A DNA stretch of 64,000 bases from Coenobita brevimanus (GCA_032717465.1 CM064664.1:2576969-2640968), one strand, 5' to 3'. Shown: positions 20,251-31,429, numbered from the stretch's first letter. A program made the numbers and translations. Notes: a model not told the origin generated them from the sequence alone.

Positions 20251-20637
20251 TTTGGAAACAAATCGATTTAGTAAATCAACACGTCTGGTATAATGAAACT
20301 GCTATCACCAGTTTAACAAAAGTAAAAAATAACCATCATGTATCATCGGTTACCCTGACAGTTTTGCAATCAGAAAAATGAGAAACAATATTCTTATTAG
20401 AAATATATTTCAGCCAGTATTCTTCCCCTTTCCTCAATCCAACATTCACTAGTGACTGACACGACTGATGTTAGAGTTGGTATTTAGTATGCAGTTTGAC
20501 AGGCAGCACGGCAGTGTGGCATTGGTGTTTGGTGTGGGTGAGGGTGTGTAGATAGAGAGGACAGGTCATGGCTGGTTCAATGATCCTGCCTCGCCTGTCT
20601 CACTGCCTCATCTACCACTGACTAGCCATCCACTCGC

Positions 20638-21073
20638 CGTGCTGCTGTGGTTGACGGTGATAATGTGGAGCTGCTGTGGTTGACTGTGTTAATGTGGTGC
20701 TGCTGTGGTTGACGGTGTTAGTGTGGTGCTGATGTGGTTGACGGTGTTAGTGTGGTGCTGCTGTGGCTGACGGTGTTAATGTGTTGCTGCTGTGGTTGAC
20801 GGTGTTAGTGTTGTGCTGCTGTGGTTGATGGTGTTAGTGTGGTGCTGGTGTGGCTGACGGTGTTAGCGTGGTGCTGCTGTGGTTGACGGTGTTAGTGTGG
20901 TGCTGCTGTGGCTGACAGTGTTAGTGTGGGGCTGGTGTCGCTGATGGTATTAGTGTGGTGATGGTGTGGTTGACAGCGTTAGCGTGGTGCAGGTGTAGCT
21001 GACGGTGTTAGTGTGGTGCTGCTGTGGCTAATGGTGTTAGTGTGGTGCTGGTTAATGTGGTGCTGGTGTGGTG
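20638..21073. repeat. 29-bp minisatellite
   Basis: About 15 imperfect copies of a 29-bp unit containing gctgtggttgacggtgttag; successive acgg positions (20,712 and 20,741) give the period. Low-complexity open frames over it are not genes. Confidence 0.93.
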
Positions 21074-21602
21074 CCGATGGGTTTAATATGTCCTTGCAAG
21101 TAAAATATGGAGCTGCAACATACATCCTAGAGAGCTTTTTCTTATTTCACTTTTCTCCTAATGCCGATAATGGACTGAGTCAAATGACTGAAATCAGCAG
21201 ATACACATGTGCTTCCTCTCTTAACATAACACCTGTAGGTAATAGAGGATGCCTGGTGAGGTTTGAGAACTTAGGTCAAGTGATGCAACAGCTTCCATCG
21301 AAACTGGATCCAACAGGATTCTGGGATGCATAAATCACGAATGTACATGTTTCTCATCGGACTGCCCGTCCCTGCACTGGATGCACATATACGGCCCCCG
21401 GTGTGAAAGAGTTAATATAGATTCCCAAGAAAATAAGTGGAAAACTTCATGTATATTTTCATTTTTGAATGGAGAAAGACTTTAATAAGAGATTCATTTG
21501 CTATGGCTTATAAAATACTTTTAGTCAAGGAATACTTGCATGCAGTGGATGTCCTTTGCCATGAATATGGAAAATGATTAAATTCCTATGAATTATTGAT
21601 CA

Positions 21603-21741
21603 TCATCATCATCATCCAGACCTTCTTTCCCACCCTAGGGCAGGGTGAGGCCATGCTTCCATTCACTGATATAACAAGCCCTCTGAATTCTGGCTCTGTC
21701 TGATACCTCCAAAACTTTCACCACATTCTGTAGCTTCACAT
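21603..21741 (-). mobile_element. Short interspersed repeat (family S2), reverse copy
   Basis: Reverse-strand copy of the repeat at 20,030-20,250: GAT-rich end at 21,603, then caccctagggcagggtgagg, gccctctgaattctgg and ccacattctgtagcttcac. It lacks the 43 bases holding gtccagacaacc that copy 2 of the duplication retains at ~31,470-31,513. An RTE-like LINE fragment inserted at its 5' end (21,742). Confidence 0.65.
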
Positions 21742-21751
21742 AAACGTATTC

Positions 21752-22201
21752 TATCTATCTATCTATTGCCAGACGCCTCAATCCCATTCGGGGTGGCCAC
21801 AAACAAATCGCCTCCACGTCGCCCTGTCCCCCACCATTTCACTGCCCTGCTCCCAATTCACACCCCGCCCTCTCATATACCTCTCCACCCCAACCCTCCT
21901 TCTCATCCTCGGCCTCCCCCTCCCTCTCCCCCCCTCCACCTCACTCACATACACTCTCTTCGCCAGTCTTTCACCCTCCATCCTCTCCACATGGCCAATC
22001 CACCTCAGTGTATTCCTCCTAATGCTTCCTATCACATCCACATCCACACCACAATGCTCCTTTATATCCTTATTTGTCAGCCTGTCTCTCCATATGACTC
22101 CACAGGCTCCTCTTAAATAACTAATTTCCACTGCTCTCAATCTTGACTTGTGCCCTTCCAGCAATGTCCAAGCTTCACCTCCATACGTTAGAGTTGGTCT
22201 A
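21752..22201 (-). mobile_element. RTE-like LINE 3' fragment
   Basis: Minus-strand 3' end of the LINE family found longer at 45,452-47,645. The C-terminal coding part includes GHKSRLRAVEISYLRGACG, then LRWIGHVERMEGERLAKRV, then TWRRFVCGHPEWD, and ends in a GATA repeat (21,752-21,765). The target-site duplication aaacgtattc flanks it at 21,742-21,751 and 22,202-22,211. The strong 5' truncation is typical. Confidence 0.87.
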
Positions 22202-22394
22202 AAACGTATTCGATAGAGTCACTCTGAACGTTGTCACGTTAAAAAAGGGGTGCCAGATCCCTGATCATGCAATTCTCACCACATTCATCCACTAAGCTCG
22301 ATCTCGTGTCAGTCCCCTAGCCTCACCGACTTCCATAGCTCTCCTCCTAACACACTTAGTAGAGAAACTGTACCGGGGGAATATGAACCCTTAA

Positions 22395-23161
22395 TCCGCC
22401 GCATCCCGTTGACGTATATATATGTCCAGACATTTTGTCACTGTCAGTCCTGTTGAATTATATAAATGCGCATCAACTGCAAGGTCCCTAATTTGCACAA
22501 TTTTCAATTTTCACACATGATTTTTGGTACGTATACATGGGACACCTTCTTCTACACGATGCCACGCACGGACAATGCCTTACCCCGCGTGACCTCCCCC
22601 CCCCCTGTACACCATTGTCTCGGCAATTCACCTGTTACCAGTGACCTGGCCAGTAAAGACATGTCGTGCCACGGTACGAAATTCAGGATCAGAGTGATTC
22701 TCCAATTGGTGACAATGTGGAGGACAAAGTTAATGTAGTATTAGAGGAGGAAACAGTCAGAAATGATGATCAGGTAACGTTGCCAAAAAAGGTCAGGTAT
22801 GTTGATGTGTTTGGTGAGTGAAACAATGCTTATATTGCCTATATTACTGTGTGAAAACCAATATACTCTCGTACTACATATGAATTCGCACCAAATAAAT
22901 AAATAAATACCGTTTATGAGTGGTGTGGAATAGTTACCCTCCCATAGAACTCGTTTTCTTTGGAGCCAGCCTGATAGAAAACCCAGCAAGGTAAGGAGTA
23001 CTGCTACCTGCATCGAATGTTTTAAACCTCAGGTGAGTGATTTCTCTATGAATTTTCAATGTTTCTCACCAAAGCGAAGGTTTGAGCCAAAAATTTTGTT
23101 TTCCAAAATTGGTCGGGATTGGGGGGAGTCAGTGGTGGAAAATCGGTCAGGACGGGGCGGG
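22395..23161 (+). mobile_element. Non-autonomous piggyBac derivative (pBN-1)
   Basis: 767 bp between TTAA at 22,391-22,394 and 23,162-23,165. Inverted ends: tccgccgcatcccgttgacg at the left, and cgggacg-like sequence ending ggcgg at the right. The left ~390 bases resemble the 5' leader and first codons of the full piggyBac at 53,239-57,000 (tgtctcggcaattcacctgt, gattctccaattggtgacaa). The right ~130 bases resemble its 3' end (gcgaaggtttgagccaaaaa, ggtcgggattgggggg). It lacks the transposase core, so it needs another element to move. Confidence 0.85.
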
Positions 23162-23300
23162 TTAACCCACTACCAACTCCGTACCCAAGTGGAAGAAAAA
23201 AAATGGACACAAATGATACTACCCTTACTATGAGATAGCAGAGTATTCGACCATTTGTTATATCTAACCAAGCATGCTTCCCCTTTAAACAGGGAATAAC

Positions 23301-23492
23301 ATGTGCCGCAGCATCGAACATTATGTCGAAAAACGAGAGTGGTTTGTGTTGATGTGGGAGAAGGGTATGTTGATGAAAGCCATAGCAGGGCAGACAGGCA
23401 CCAGTGCCACCATCGTCAGCAGATGTGTCAGACACTGTGCTCCAAGCAGGCACAGAGAAAACATTGCCAAACATCACTTAGTTTCCTGGTGA
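23301..23492 (+). CDS. Small HTH-like open frame
   Basis: 63 codons: MCRSIEHYVEKREWFVLMWE, then KGMLMKAIAGQTGTSATIV, SRCVRHCAPSRHRENIAKHH. The central part resembles the helix-turn-helix of Tc1/mariner-type transposases (a 'GM...IA..TG.S..IV.R' pattern). A possible splice acceptor (ctttaaacag) lies just upstream. All four differences from the copy at 33,168 that I saw change the amino acid (S/N, E/Q, W/R, K/E), which argues against selection on the protein. It may be an old transposase exon. Function unknown. Confidence 0.35.
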   Translation: MCRSIEHYVEKREWFVLMWEKGMLMKAIAGQTGTSATIVSRCVRHCAPSRHRENIAKHHLVSW

Positions 23493-24265
23493 TATTTTAA
23501 CGTTTACAAAATTCCAACATTCTCAGTATGATCATCATAACATGGGATTTCACATATTATTCCCAAATTTTGTTACATTTACAGCATATGCAACAATGTA
23601 CATATAAAATATATCCCGTTAGACTACAGTAATTACAGCATCCACTTCACTATAAACGACCATGTTTGACTTTAATGAAAAGAAAAAAATGTTTCTCTGC
23701 AGTGGCGATCTCCTGTGCACTTTTACTGAAGGAGTGCCAACACATTTGTAAACATTTGTTGCCTTTAATAAACCTGAGAACATTCTGTATTTTGTCATAT
23801 TTCTCAGAGAACGTTTTTCCTACTAGCTGCCTCTCACTGCGTTAAACAAATCATTCGTCAGGTGTGATGGCATAGGTTTCGCTACCTTTCTTTGTCAGGG
23901 GTATCAAAACAAGGGCAAGAAGAGAAACTATAACCTTAGAAAGCATGTAAGACAACCTACATTATTTATAATTATGTGAATCAATGAGAAATGATATATA
24001 TATTCGGACGTGCCCAAACTAAGACCATCTAAATCCATTATGGCGTTCTGCTGTCTTTGCTAAGGATTACTGCTGAGTAGGGTATATATAGCCTGACTTT
24101 CACTTTCGAATTAAATGATGTCACTTTAATGCTGAAATTTCAACCTGTAATGCATTATTGTAGTTCAGTATGGTTAACCAAGAGACATGTTTTATCATAA
24201 CCAGTAAAACAAAACAATAACATAGTTATACAGTTCCCTCCTGCCTGACTTATGTTCTCTCAGTA
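23493..24265. other. AT-rich stretch, nothing recognised
   Basis: No convincing frame, RNA or element was seen. It is repeated in copy 2 (33,360-34,134) with few differences. Confidence 0.5.
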
Positions 24266-24283
24266 TAATGTTCCCAAGTATAT

Positions 24284-24329
24284 GTGTTTATTATTATTAT
24301 TATTATTATTGTTATTATTATTATTATTA

Positions 24330-24378
<49 letters not shown>
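24284..24378. repeat. TTA and AG compound microsatellite
   Basis: A run of TTA/TTG trinucleotides followed by about 22 AG units. The equivalent in copy 2 (34,152-34,265) is longer in both parts, so it is length-polymorphic between the two duplication copies. Confidence 0.95.
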
Positions 24379-24385
<7 letters not shown>

Positions 24386-25430
24386 TACACACCTGTTCTT
24401 TTCCTGACCATCCACTGCTCCTGGTGTCAATATATGCAAAAACCAGTCACAGCAGTTGGCCTCAATCTTAGATGCCCATTCAAAATTATCACAGTTTTAT
24501 GGGGGTCATCCAGTTATATACATAGGACACTGTTTCTACGTACACACAGTTGTCTTAGAGATCTGTGGACAACGTGCCTCATTTTCACTGCGATGTATCG
24601 TCACTGCATATTGTACAAGCCTTGCAAGTTTGTTCATAACTCTCTGGCACTGTCGTATTTACTATCATTTTTCGATGGGGCTTGAGGAAAAAAGCATTAC
24701 AATCATTCTAATTCGTTCACATAATAGTATCTTAATAATTTTCAAATGACATCTACTGGACTTTTTTTTTTTTTTATCTTTTACGAGTACGTTGCCCAGA
24801 TACTTACGATACAGAGTTTTGTTGTTGTTGTCATCAGTCAGGATCAGCGAATCCTCTCGGACTGATATCGATGGGAAGGGACTAAGTCAGGGACGTAAAA
24901 TAGGAATGAACGTAATACTCAGAATGAGAGAAAAGAGGGGAAAAAATTGATTCAGTACTTTGGTAGATGAATATAAGCAAAAACTAGAAGATCTATTGCT
25001 AACGAAGTGGTGATGGATGAACGTAAAAAATTTGTGGGGAGCACACCTAGAATGTTTCATAAAGATTTCACAAACCATGTATGATACTGAAGAGAAATAT
25101 GTAGCCAATAAAGGAACAGCTCGGTGGAACATGGAATTGGAAAGAACCGTTTCCACTTGTCCGTGAAGTGGGTCAAGTCCGGTCGATTTTTTTGTATCCT
25201 TATCTGTTCACTGTTTCAGTCTGTGGCTATAATAGTTTATTCACAGGAGTGAGTAATTATAGCACGATGAAAGGGGCGCTACTGTGATCTTGTTTTTATA
25301 TATATTTTGACCATAGTAGAATAACGTCGGTCAAACCACATTTTTTTTCTCCTGCTCAGGAAACCATTTACTACGTTGGTCGGTAGCTGTATTATCTAAT
25401 GGAAACCTGACCAGCTACTGAATGACTGCT
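24379..25430. other. Anonymous sequence, no gene
   Basis: Contains a T-run near 24,762 and a short GTT repeat at 24,820, and otherwise no recognisable element. Short frames here are conserved in copy 2 only because the duplication is recent. Confidence 0.5.
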
Positions 25431-25439
25431 CTCCAGCTG

Positions 25440-25590
25440 AATGTGGCTCATAAGGGTTAACATTCACGAGGCGGTTAGGGTTTACTATAGGGTTTCACTC
25501 AAAGACCAGCGACTGGCCACTCTTGTCTTAGATAGCTGGAGTAAGAGTTAAGCCCCATGGCCCTACTCTCCTGGTTGTGTAATAAATATG
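25440..25590 (+). mobile_element. Decapod-type SINE remnant
   Basis: Similarity to the SINE at 39,230: gggtttcactcaaagaccag, cactcttgtcttagatagct, gccccatggccctactctcc, and an end in aatatgatgatt. The tRNA-like head is degraded. Its duplicate is at 35,333-35,483. Confidence 0.5.
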
Positions 25591-27016
25591 ATGATTATTG
25601 CGCAGTCCCCTAACAGACAGACATACAGAGGTGGAATTATTACAGTTGTTAATGTATTTTGATGGCAATGAAACCACTGCTTCAGCTGCAGCATTCACAT
25701 AAAATGATGGCATTTCCTAGTTCCATGGATAATTATCTGGTAATTTATCGAAAAGTATCTGCAATAGCATTAACTATCATTCATTTTACCGCTTCATGAA
25801 ACTTTATTTTTTCCTCCCAGAAACTCCATAAGAAACAATGTTTGAAGCCGTCCTAATGTTGTAAATCATATCAGCCATGGTTATTTTGACACACGCTTCA
25901 GTTATATCACCAACAGGCAAGTGAAACAGAAACCCTTTACCACAGGTTATAACTATATACACACTGGTATATAACCATCATCAGATATATATAATGGTGT
26001 GAGACTTCCGTAACAGCTAACAGGAGTGGGGCAGAGTTGATTCTGGAGGTACTGAACGCCGTGCTGAGTGTGGCACCACAGGACAAGGACTTCGTTACGT
26101 TCATGACGAAGAAAGACTCATCCGTATGTAATTATATAGCGACATTTTATTTATTACATTGAAGATAGACTAGAAACACATCAGTAGGAGTCATGCAGCC
26201 TTAACCCCATCAGTACAATGAACGGCATTTTCATTTTCATCACTCGACACTCAGACAATGCTAGTCTGCTTCAGCTGCAGTGAAGAGTATAGTGAAGTCT
26301 CCAGTTCGATACGTACATGTATCTCCAAAAGTAACTAAAATCGTCTGGTGGAAGAAAGAGTGAAAAATAATAATCATCGTCTTGAAAAGAGTTAAAGAAA
26401 AAAAATCAGTATTAGGTAAGTGGGATGACACACTTCTTTTAGCATAAATAACAAAAAAAAAAAGTAGCCTTGCTCTTTCGAACTCTTTCAACACTTTCTA
26501 GCTAGACGTCATCGTAGAGGGACACAAGGCTGCCTGATTGCTGGGGCATGCAAGTGGTGTATATTTAGCATTGATTTCTTGATAAGAATGGGTGAACTTT
26601 GCAAACTGAAGATGCTCAACTTTGCTTACTCCAAGACAACTAGCAAGTGTGGGGTTTTAAAAAAGCCTTTGGTTCCTTCTCCCTTGCATAAAAAAAAAAA
26701 AAAATGTATCTTAGGCTAAAGTTATTCTAGCTTTGCTATCACCATAGAGACTATGTCACAAAGAAAACTGGGTATATGCACCAAGTAGTCCCAGGAGTGT
26801 TCGCTTGATATAACCCTCCTACGACAATGCTCATGTCACACATGGATATGATTTATAATTGATTTCAACTTGTGAATTCATCCTGCGTTCCTTTAGAACT
26901 GAAAATAGGCCTCATGTAGGTTCAGTATGTGTTACGAAATAAGATATGGTGTACTGTATGTGAATGTAGTATTTTCAGTCCTAGCTTACACTGACCTCTT
27001 ATGAAATTATACAGTA
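25591..27016. other. Anonymous sequence, no gene
   Basis: No recognised gene or element. Short A-runs occur at 26,450-26,462 and 26,690-26,704. Frames on both strands are short and not protein-like. Confidence 0.5.
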
Positions 27017-27043
27017 GCACTGCATTGTGTGGGGGTGTTCAAG

Positions 27044-27106
27044 ATGGCGGCGGACGGCCAGGACACTAACGTAACCCAGGCACAGCTCTCCCAGGTGGTC
27101 GGCTAG
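27044..27106 (+). CDS. Start-like short frame, possible first exon
   Basis: ATG in a strong context (ttcaagATGGCGGCGG) starts MAADGQDTNVTQAQLSQVVG and stops at TAG after 20 codons. AAGATGGCGGC is the classic YY1-type motif found over translation starts of housekeeping genes, and the local DNA is GC-rich and CpG-rich compared with its surroundings. CAG|GTGGTC after LSQ could be a splice donor, which would make this a first coding exon. It is identical in copy 2 (36,928). No continuation exon was found. Confidence 0.3.
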   Translation: MAADGQDTNVTQAQLSQVVG

Positions 27107-27111
27107 GCTCG

Positions 27112-27366
27112 CCGGGTAGGTCACTCTCACATTCTTGTTCAGAAGGGAAGGCCACTTTCACACTAGTGTTGAGGAGCGAAGGCCACTTTCACATTTGTGC
27201 TGAGGAGGGAGGGCCACTTTCACATTACTGCTGAGGCGGGAAGGTCATCCTCACATTACTGCTGAGGCGGGAAGGCCACTTTCACATTATTGCTGAGGGG
27301 GGAAGGTCACTCTCACATTACTGCTGAGGCGGGAAGGTCACACTCACATTATTGCTGAGGCGAGTA
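27112..27366. repeat. 31-bp minisatellite
   Basis: About eight imperfect copies of a 31-bp unit gggaaggtcactctcacatt + actgctgaggc. Exact period from aagg at 27,241 and 27,272. Copy 2 has a different unit order (36,998-37,250), so the array has evolved since duplication. Confidence 0.92.
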
Positions 27367-27639
27367 CTATGGGTAGGTCACTTATCTAACCTGCACCCCT
27401 GTGGCGCCAGCAGCTGCGGCAGGTGTCATGGTCCGTGACGGTGATGGTGGTGAGTGAATACCCAGCCTTCCTTGCCGCCTTCACTGAGTGGACGCTTAGG
27501 GTACGCCTCCTGGCGTGATCGACGAGGCTCCTCGTCCTCACCTGCCTCACACTGCACCGCCTCAGCAGCATCCGCAACATACTTGACATGACACGCTCCA
27601 TGTTGGTTCACACCGCATCCACGTCCGAGCTAAGGTTAG

Positions 27640-28600
27640 ACCAAATAGCAGGCAACATTTACAGCTTGTATAATTATATTAAAAAAAAAAAAACATACAA
27701 CGTTTTTAGTGTCAAACCATGACACTGTAAGTACTGCGCAGTCATACTTAATACAAGAGGCGGTGCCAAGGCACAGCAAACCCATTCCTGGCAGTCATTT
27801 TAGTGCTGACTAATAAAAGCAACAGGATTTCTAGTCAAAGATATCACATATCAGAGTTGAAGTAAATCGAGTGAAAATTGACGATTTTATGCCCCATTGA
27901 AATTTTAGGCCCAACACACCTGACACTGACCCCCCTGCTGCTAACCGTGGGGGTGACCATCCCTGATGTAATGAGGCATGTTAAAGGATGCAGATTTGAA
28001 ATATGCACCTGTAGGTTTTAGTTTCATGTCGATATGACGACTTTCAGACAAGTTATTGCGAAAAAAACGATTTTTGTTTACATGATTTTTGTTTACATTT
28101 TTTGGGCCTACAGCCTGGGCTTTGGCCCAGTTTGGGACAAAATTTAATCAGGTGATCACAATGCCATAGCCCGTCATCCCTGTAATTTTAGTCAAATTCA
28201 CACCAGTAGTTTTCGCGTAACGTTAACAGACAAACAGTCAGACGGACAGACAGACAAACAGACAAACCGAGTGAAAACAATACCCGTCCCCGAGCCCCTC
28301 CGAGGCGGGAATGGGTAAAAAGTGATTGACCTTCCTCTCCCAGTCATTGTCCAGGAAGATCCTTTGTATCATGAAGTCACATAGCGGTGGGAAGAGAAAT
28401 ATAGTGGGGTTAACCTGTAATGGGCGGAGAGGTGGGTGGGTGTGCCAGGAACTGTTGGGCAGGGTAAAGTGAGGTAAGTCCAGGTAAGGAATATGCATTG
28501 GAAAGCCGTAGAAGTCCTGCATTGAGAACAATACGCACTTGGTATGTGCAGTATTAACATCCTCAACCAATGGTTTTTGTTATGTATCAGTACATAGGTT
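27640..28600. other. Anonymous sequence with GACA-type repeat
   Basis: Includes an A-run at 27,680-27,692, paired blocks gtttacatgatttttg, and a (CAGA/CAAA)n tract at 28,228-28,268 following caccagtagttttcgcgtaa, a motif combination I associate with anonymous invertebrate repeats. No gene was seen. Confidence 0.45.
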
Positions 28601-28623
28601 TCTCTTTCTCTCTCTCTCTCTGT
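28600..28623. repeat. TC microsatellite
   Basis: Short TC run, longer in copy 2 (38,484-38,524). The remaining part of copy 1 to 29,320 holds nothing recognised apart from CT-rich sequence at 29,150-29,230. Confidence 0.9.
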
Positions 28624-29324
28624 CTTCAAAATTTGTAATGGACAGACAACAGGCAACCCTTACAAATTTAATTTTATGTGATCAGCAAAGACAGATTGGC
28701 GTAGTACAAATATCAGATAGCAGAATGTATAACTGTTTGAATAAGAACAATTGTGTTGTAAAGTTACCTACCAAGATAGACTCTGATACCTACACGAGTA
28801 GAATGCATAGAGGTTCCTTTATGTGATTTAAAAAAAAAAAAGTATTTATTCATCGCGTGGAACGGTAAAAGAAGAAGAACCCAAATGATCTACAACCATT
28901 ATGATCCCATAAAATTGTGGTTTCAAAAGAGGGAGGAATGAACGAATGTTATCCTTGTTACAAGACAGCCAGTCAATGAGTAATTTAGATATTAACGTTG
29001 TGGGATATGTCACGAGCATATGTAGGCAGAATAGTTGTCAGTAGGGTGTCGAAATGTCAGATTATTAAAAAGATTATTAAAGGAATTATGTGGTAGTTGG
29101 GGGCGCTCACCATCCACTCACTCGATGTAGTGCTGCTCTCGGGTATCTACCCTTTCCTCTCGTCCATCCTTCTTTCCTTCCATCCTCTTCTGTCTTTCTT
29201 TCCTTCATTCTTTCCTCGTCCTTCTGCCTGTGGTTGACTCTACACTGAGTGACAAGCCAAAAGGTTTTCCTGTACAACAGGAAACCATTTACTACGCTTG
29301 GTAGTAACCATGTAACCAAAAAAA

Positions 29325-29570
29325 GGGTTTGCTGTCAGTTGCCTCAGACAGCTGAGTCTCAGTTAGAAAGAGAAGGTGAGGTTTAGAGGAGGAGAGGTGG
29401 TGCTCAACAGAGCGAAAGTTAAAGGAAAGGCCGTGAATGTTGCAGAAATGAAGAAGTGAGTCAGACAGTGGTTCCAGGCAGCTCGAGTTGTCACTGGGAG
29501 AGGGACGGTTGGTGGAGGCCCCTCCTGGGGACTCCAAGACTATGTGTTTCGAAGCCATGATTATATACGT
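29325..29570 (-). pseudogene. LINE J3 N-terminal fragment at duplication junction
   Basis: Repeats the first ~78 codons of J3 (MASKHIVLE ... ATDSKPF) and then reads into copy-1 end sequence (FWLHGYYQA). It is the clearest mark of the tandem junction, because the LINE is cut at the same codon where copy 1 begins. Confidence 0.9.
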
Positions 29571-29855
29571 TTTTAAATTTTGGAAAAGGAAGTGTGGTGT
29601 GTACTGTGCATGTTGTTTGGTGTTGATAGTTAGTGAAACTTGTATTGGAGAGCATGCTGGCCTACTCTCTGTGTTACTGAGACACTAAAACGTTCAGGAA
29701 AGGGGTATATTTAGGAACTAGTCCCTAGGGCTGATGAAACGGGAGCCCTAGTTCTCCCTGTCATCAGCTTTCCATCCACCTTGGGAGTACTGTCCTGTTC
29801 GACTGGTGCTATAGTCTACTCCTCATCACATCATCATTTGATAAAGAGGGGATAT

Positions 29856-30076
29856 AATTGTTTTTAGAGAATCGGATATGTTTAAGTGAAAGTACAGAAT
29901 GTGGTGAATGTTTTTGGCATGTGAGATAGGGCCAGGAATTCGGGGGCTTGAATAGTGATTGAAAGGAAGCGTGGCCTAATGGATTGGGCAAATTTGGACT
30001 GTCTGGACGTTGCTACTCCTCACCCTGCCCTAGGGTGGGAAAGGAGGTTGGGATGGTGATGATGATGATAAAACAG
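29856..30076 (+). mobile_element. Short interspersed repeat S2, duplicate
   Basis: Copy of 20,030-20,250 in duplication copy 2, with no mismatch noticed by eye. Confidence 0.65.
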
Positions 30077-30463
30077 TTTGGAAACAAATCGATTTAGTAA
30101 ATCAACACGTCTGGTATAATGAAACTGCTATCACCAGTTTAACAAAAGTAAAAAATAACCATCATGTATCATCGGTTACCCTGACAGTTTTGCAATCAGA
30201 AAAATGAGAAACAATATTCTTATTAGAAATATATTTCAGCCAGTATTCTTCCCCTTTCCTCAATCCAACATTCACTAGTGACTGACACGACTGATGTTAG
30301 AGTTGGTATTTAGTATGCAGTTTGACAGGCAGCACGGCAGTGTGGCATTGGTGTTTGGTGTGGGTGAGGGTGTGTAGATAGAGAGGACAGGTCATGGCTG
30401 GTTCAATGATCCTGCCTCGCCTGTCTCACTGCCTCATCTACCACTGACTAGCCATCCACTCGC

Positions 30464-30899
30464 CGTGCTGCTGTGGTTGACGGTGATAATGTGGAGCTGC
30501 TGTGGTTGACTGTGTTAATGTGGTGCTGCTGTGGTTGACGGTGTTAGTGTGGTGCTGATGTGGTTGACGGTGTTAGTGTGGTGCTGCTGTGGCTGACGGT
30601 GTTAATGTGTTGCTGCTGTGGTTGACGGTGTTAGTGTTGTGCTGCTGTGGTTGATGGTGTTAGTGTGGTGCTGGTGTGGCTGACGGTGTTAGCGTGGTGC
30701 TGCTGTGGTTGACGGTGTTAGTGTGGTGCTGCTGTGGCTGACAGTGTTAGTGTGGGGCTGGTGTCGCTGATGGTATTAGTGTGGTGATGGTGTGGTTGAC
30801 AGCGTTAGCGTGGTGCAGGTGTAGCTGACGGTGTTAGTGTGGTGCTGCTGTGGCTAATGGTGTTAGTGTGGTGCTGGTTAATGTGGTGCTGGTGTGGTG
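30464..30899. repeat. 29-bp minisatellite, duplicate
   Basis: Same array as 20,638-21,073, with the same unit order and length. The identity of such a mutable array between the copies suggests very recent duplication or conversion of this end. Confidence 0.93.
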
Positions 30900-31429
30900 C
30901 CGATGGGTTTAATATGTCCTTGCAAGTAAAATATGGAGCTGCAACATACATCCTAGAGAGCTTTTTCTTATTTCACTTTTCTCCTAATGCCGATAATGGA
31001 CTGAGTCAAATGACTGAAGTCAGCAGACACACATGTGCTTCCTCTCTTAACATAACACCTGTAGGTAATAGAGGATGCCTGGTGAGGTTTGAGAACTTAG
31101 GTCAAGTGATGCAACAGCTTCCATCGAAACTGGATCCAACAGGATTCTGAGATGCATAAATCACGAATGTACATGTTTCTCATCGGACTGCCCGTCCCTG
31201 CACTGGATGCACATATACGGCCCCCGGTGTGAAAGAGTTAATATAGATTCCCAAGAAAATAAGTGGAAAACTTCATGTATATTTTCATTTTTGAATGGAG
31301 AAAGACTTTAATAAGAGATTCATTTGCTGTGGCTTATAAAATACTTTTTGTCAAGGAATACTTGCATGCAGTGGATGTCCTTTGCCATGAATATGGAAAA
31401 TGATTAAATTCCTATGAATTATTGATCAT

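Larger units (their letters stand above)
19495..29320. repeat. Tandem segmental duplication, copy 1
   Basis: Direct repeat unit of 9,826 bp whose start (aaaagggtttgctg) recurs at 29,321 and whose end (catgtaaccaaa) recurs at 39,225. By eye the first ~1.7 kb is identical to copy 2, and the rest differs by scattered substitutions and small indels. The left edge falls inside LINE J3, so copy 2 begins with a fragment of that LINE. Two or more shared A residues at the junction point to microhomology. Confidence 0.93.

Noticed and set aside
21766..22116. Pro/His-rich plus frames (also 31,632 and 45,468)
   Set aside because: They are antisense shadows of the RTE-like LINE C-terminus.
27386..27611. 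Basic minus-strand frame that at first looked histone-like
   Set aside because: It lacks any histone motif in order, and a second equally good overlapping frame exists. The basic composition follows from GC-rich DNA.
28539..28826. 95-codon frame conserved at 38,421
   Set aside because: It includes a TC microsatellite translated as SLSLSLS. Similarity between copies is explained by the recent duplication.
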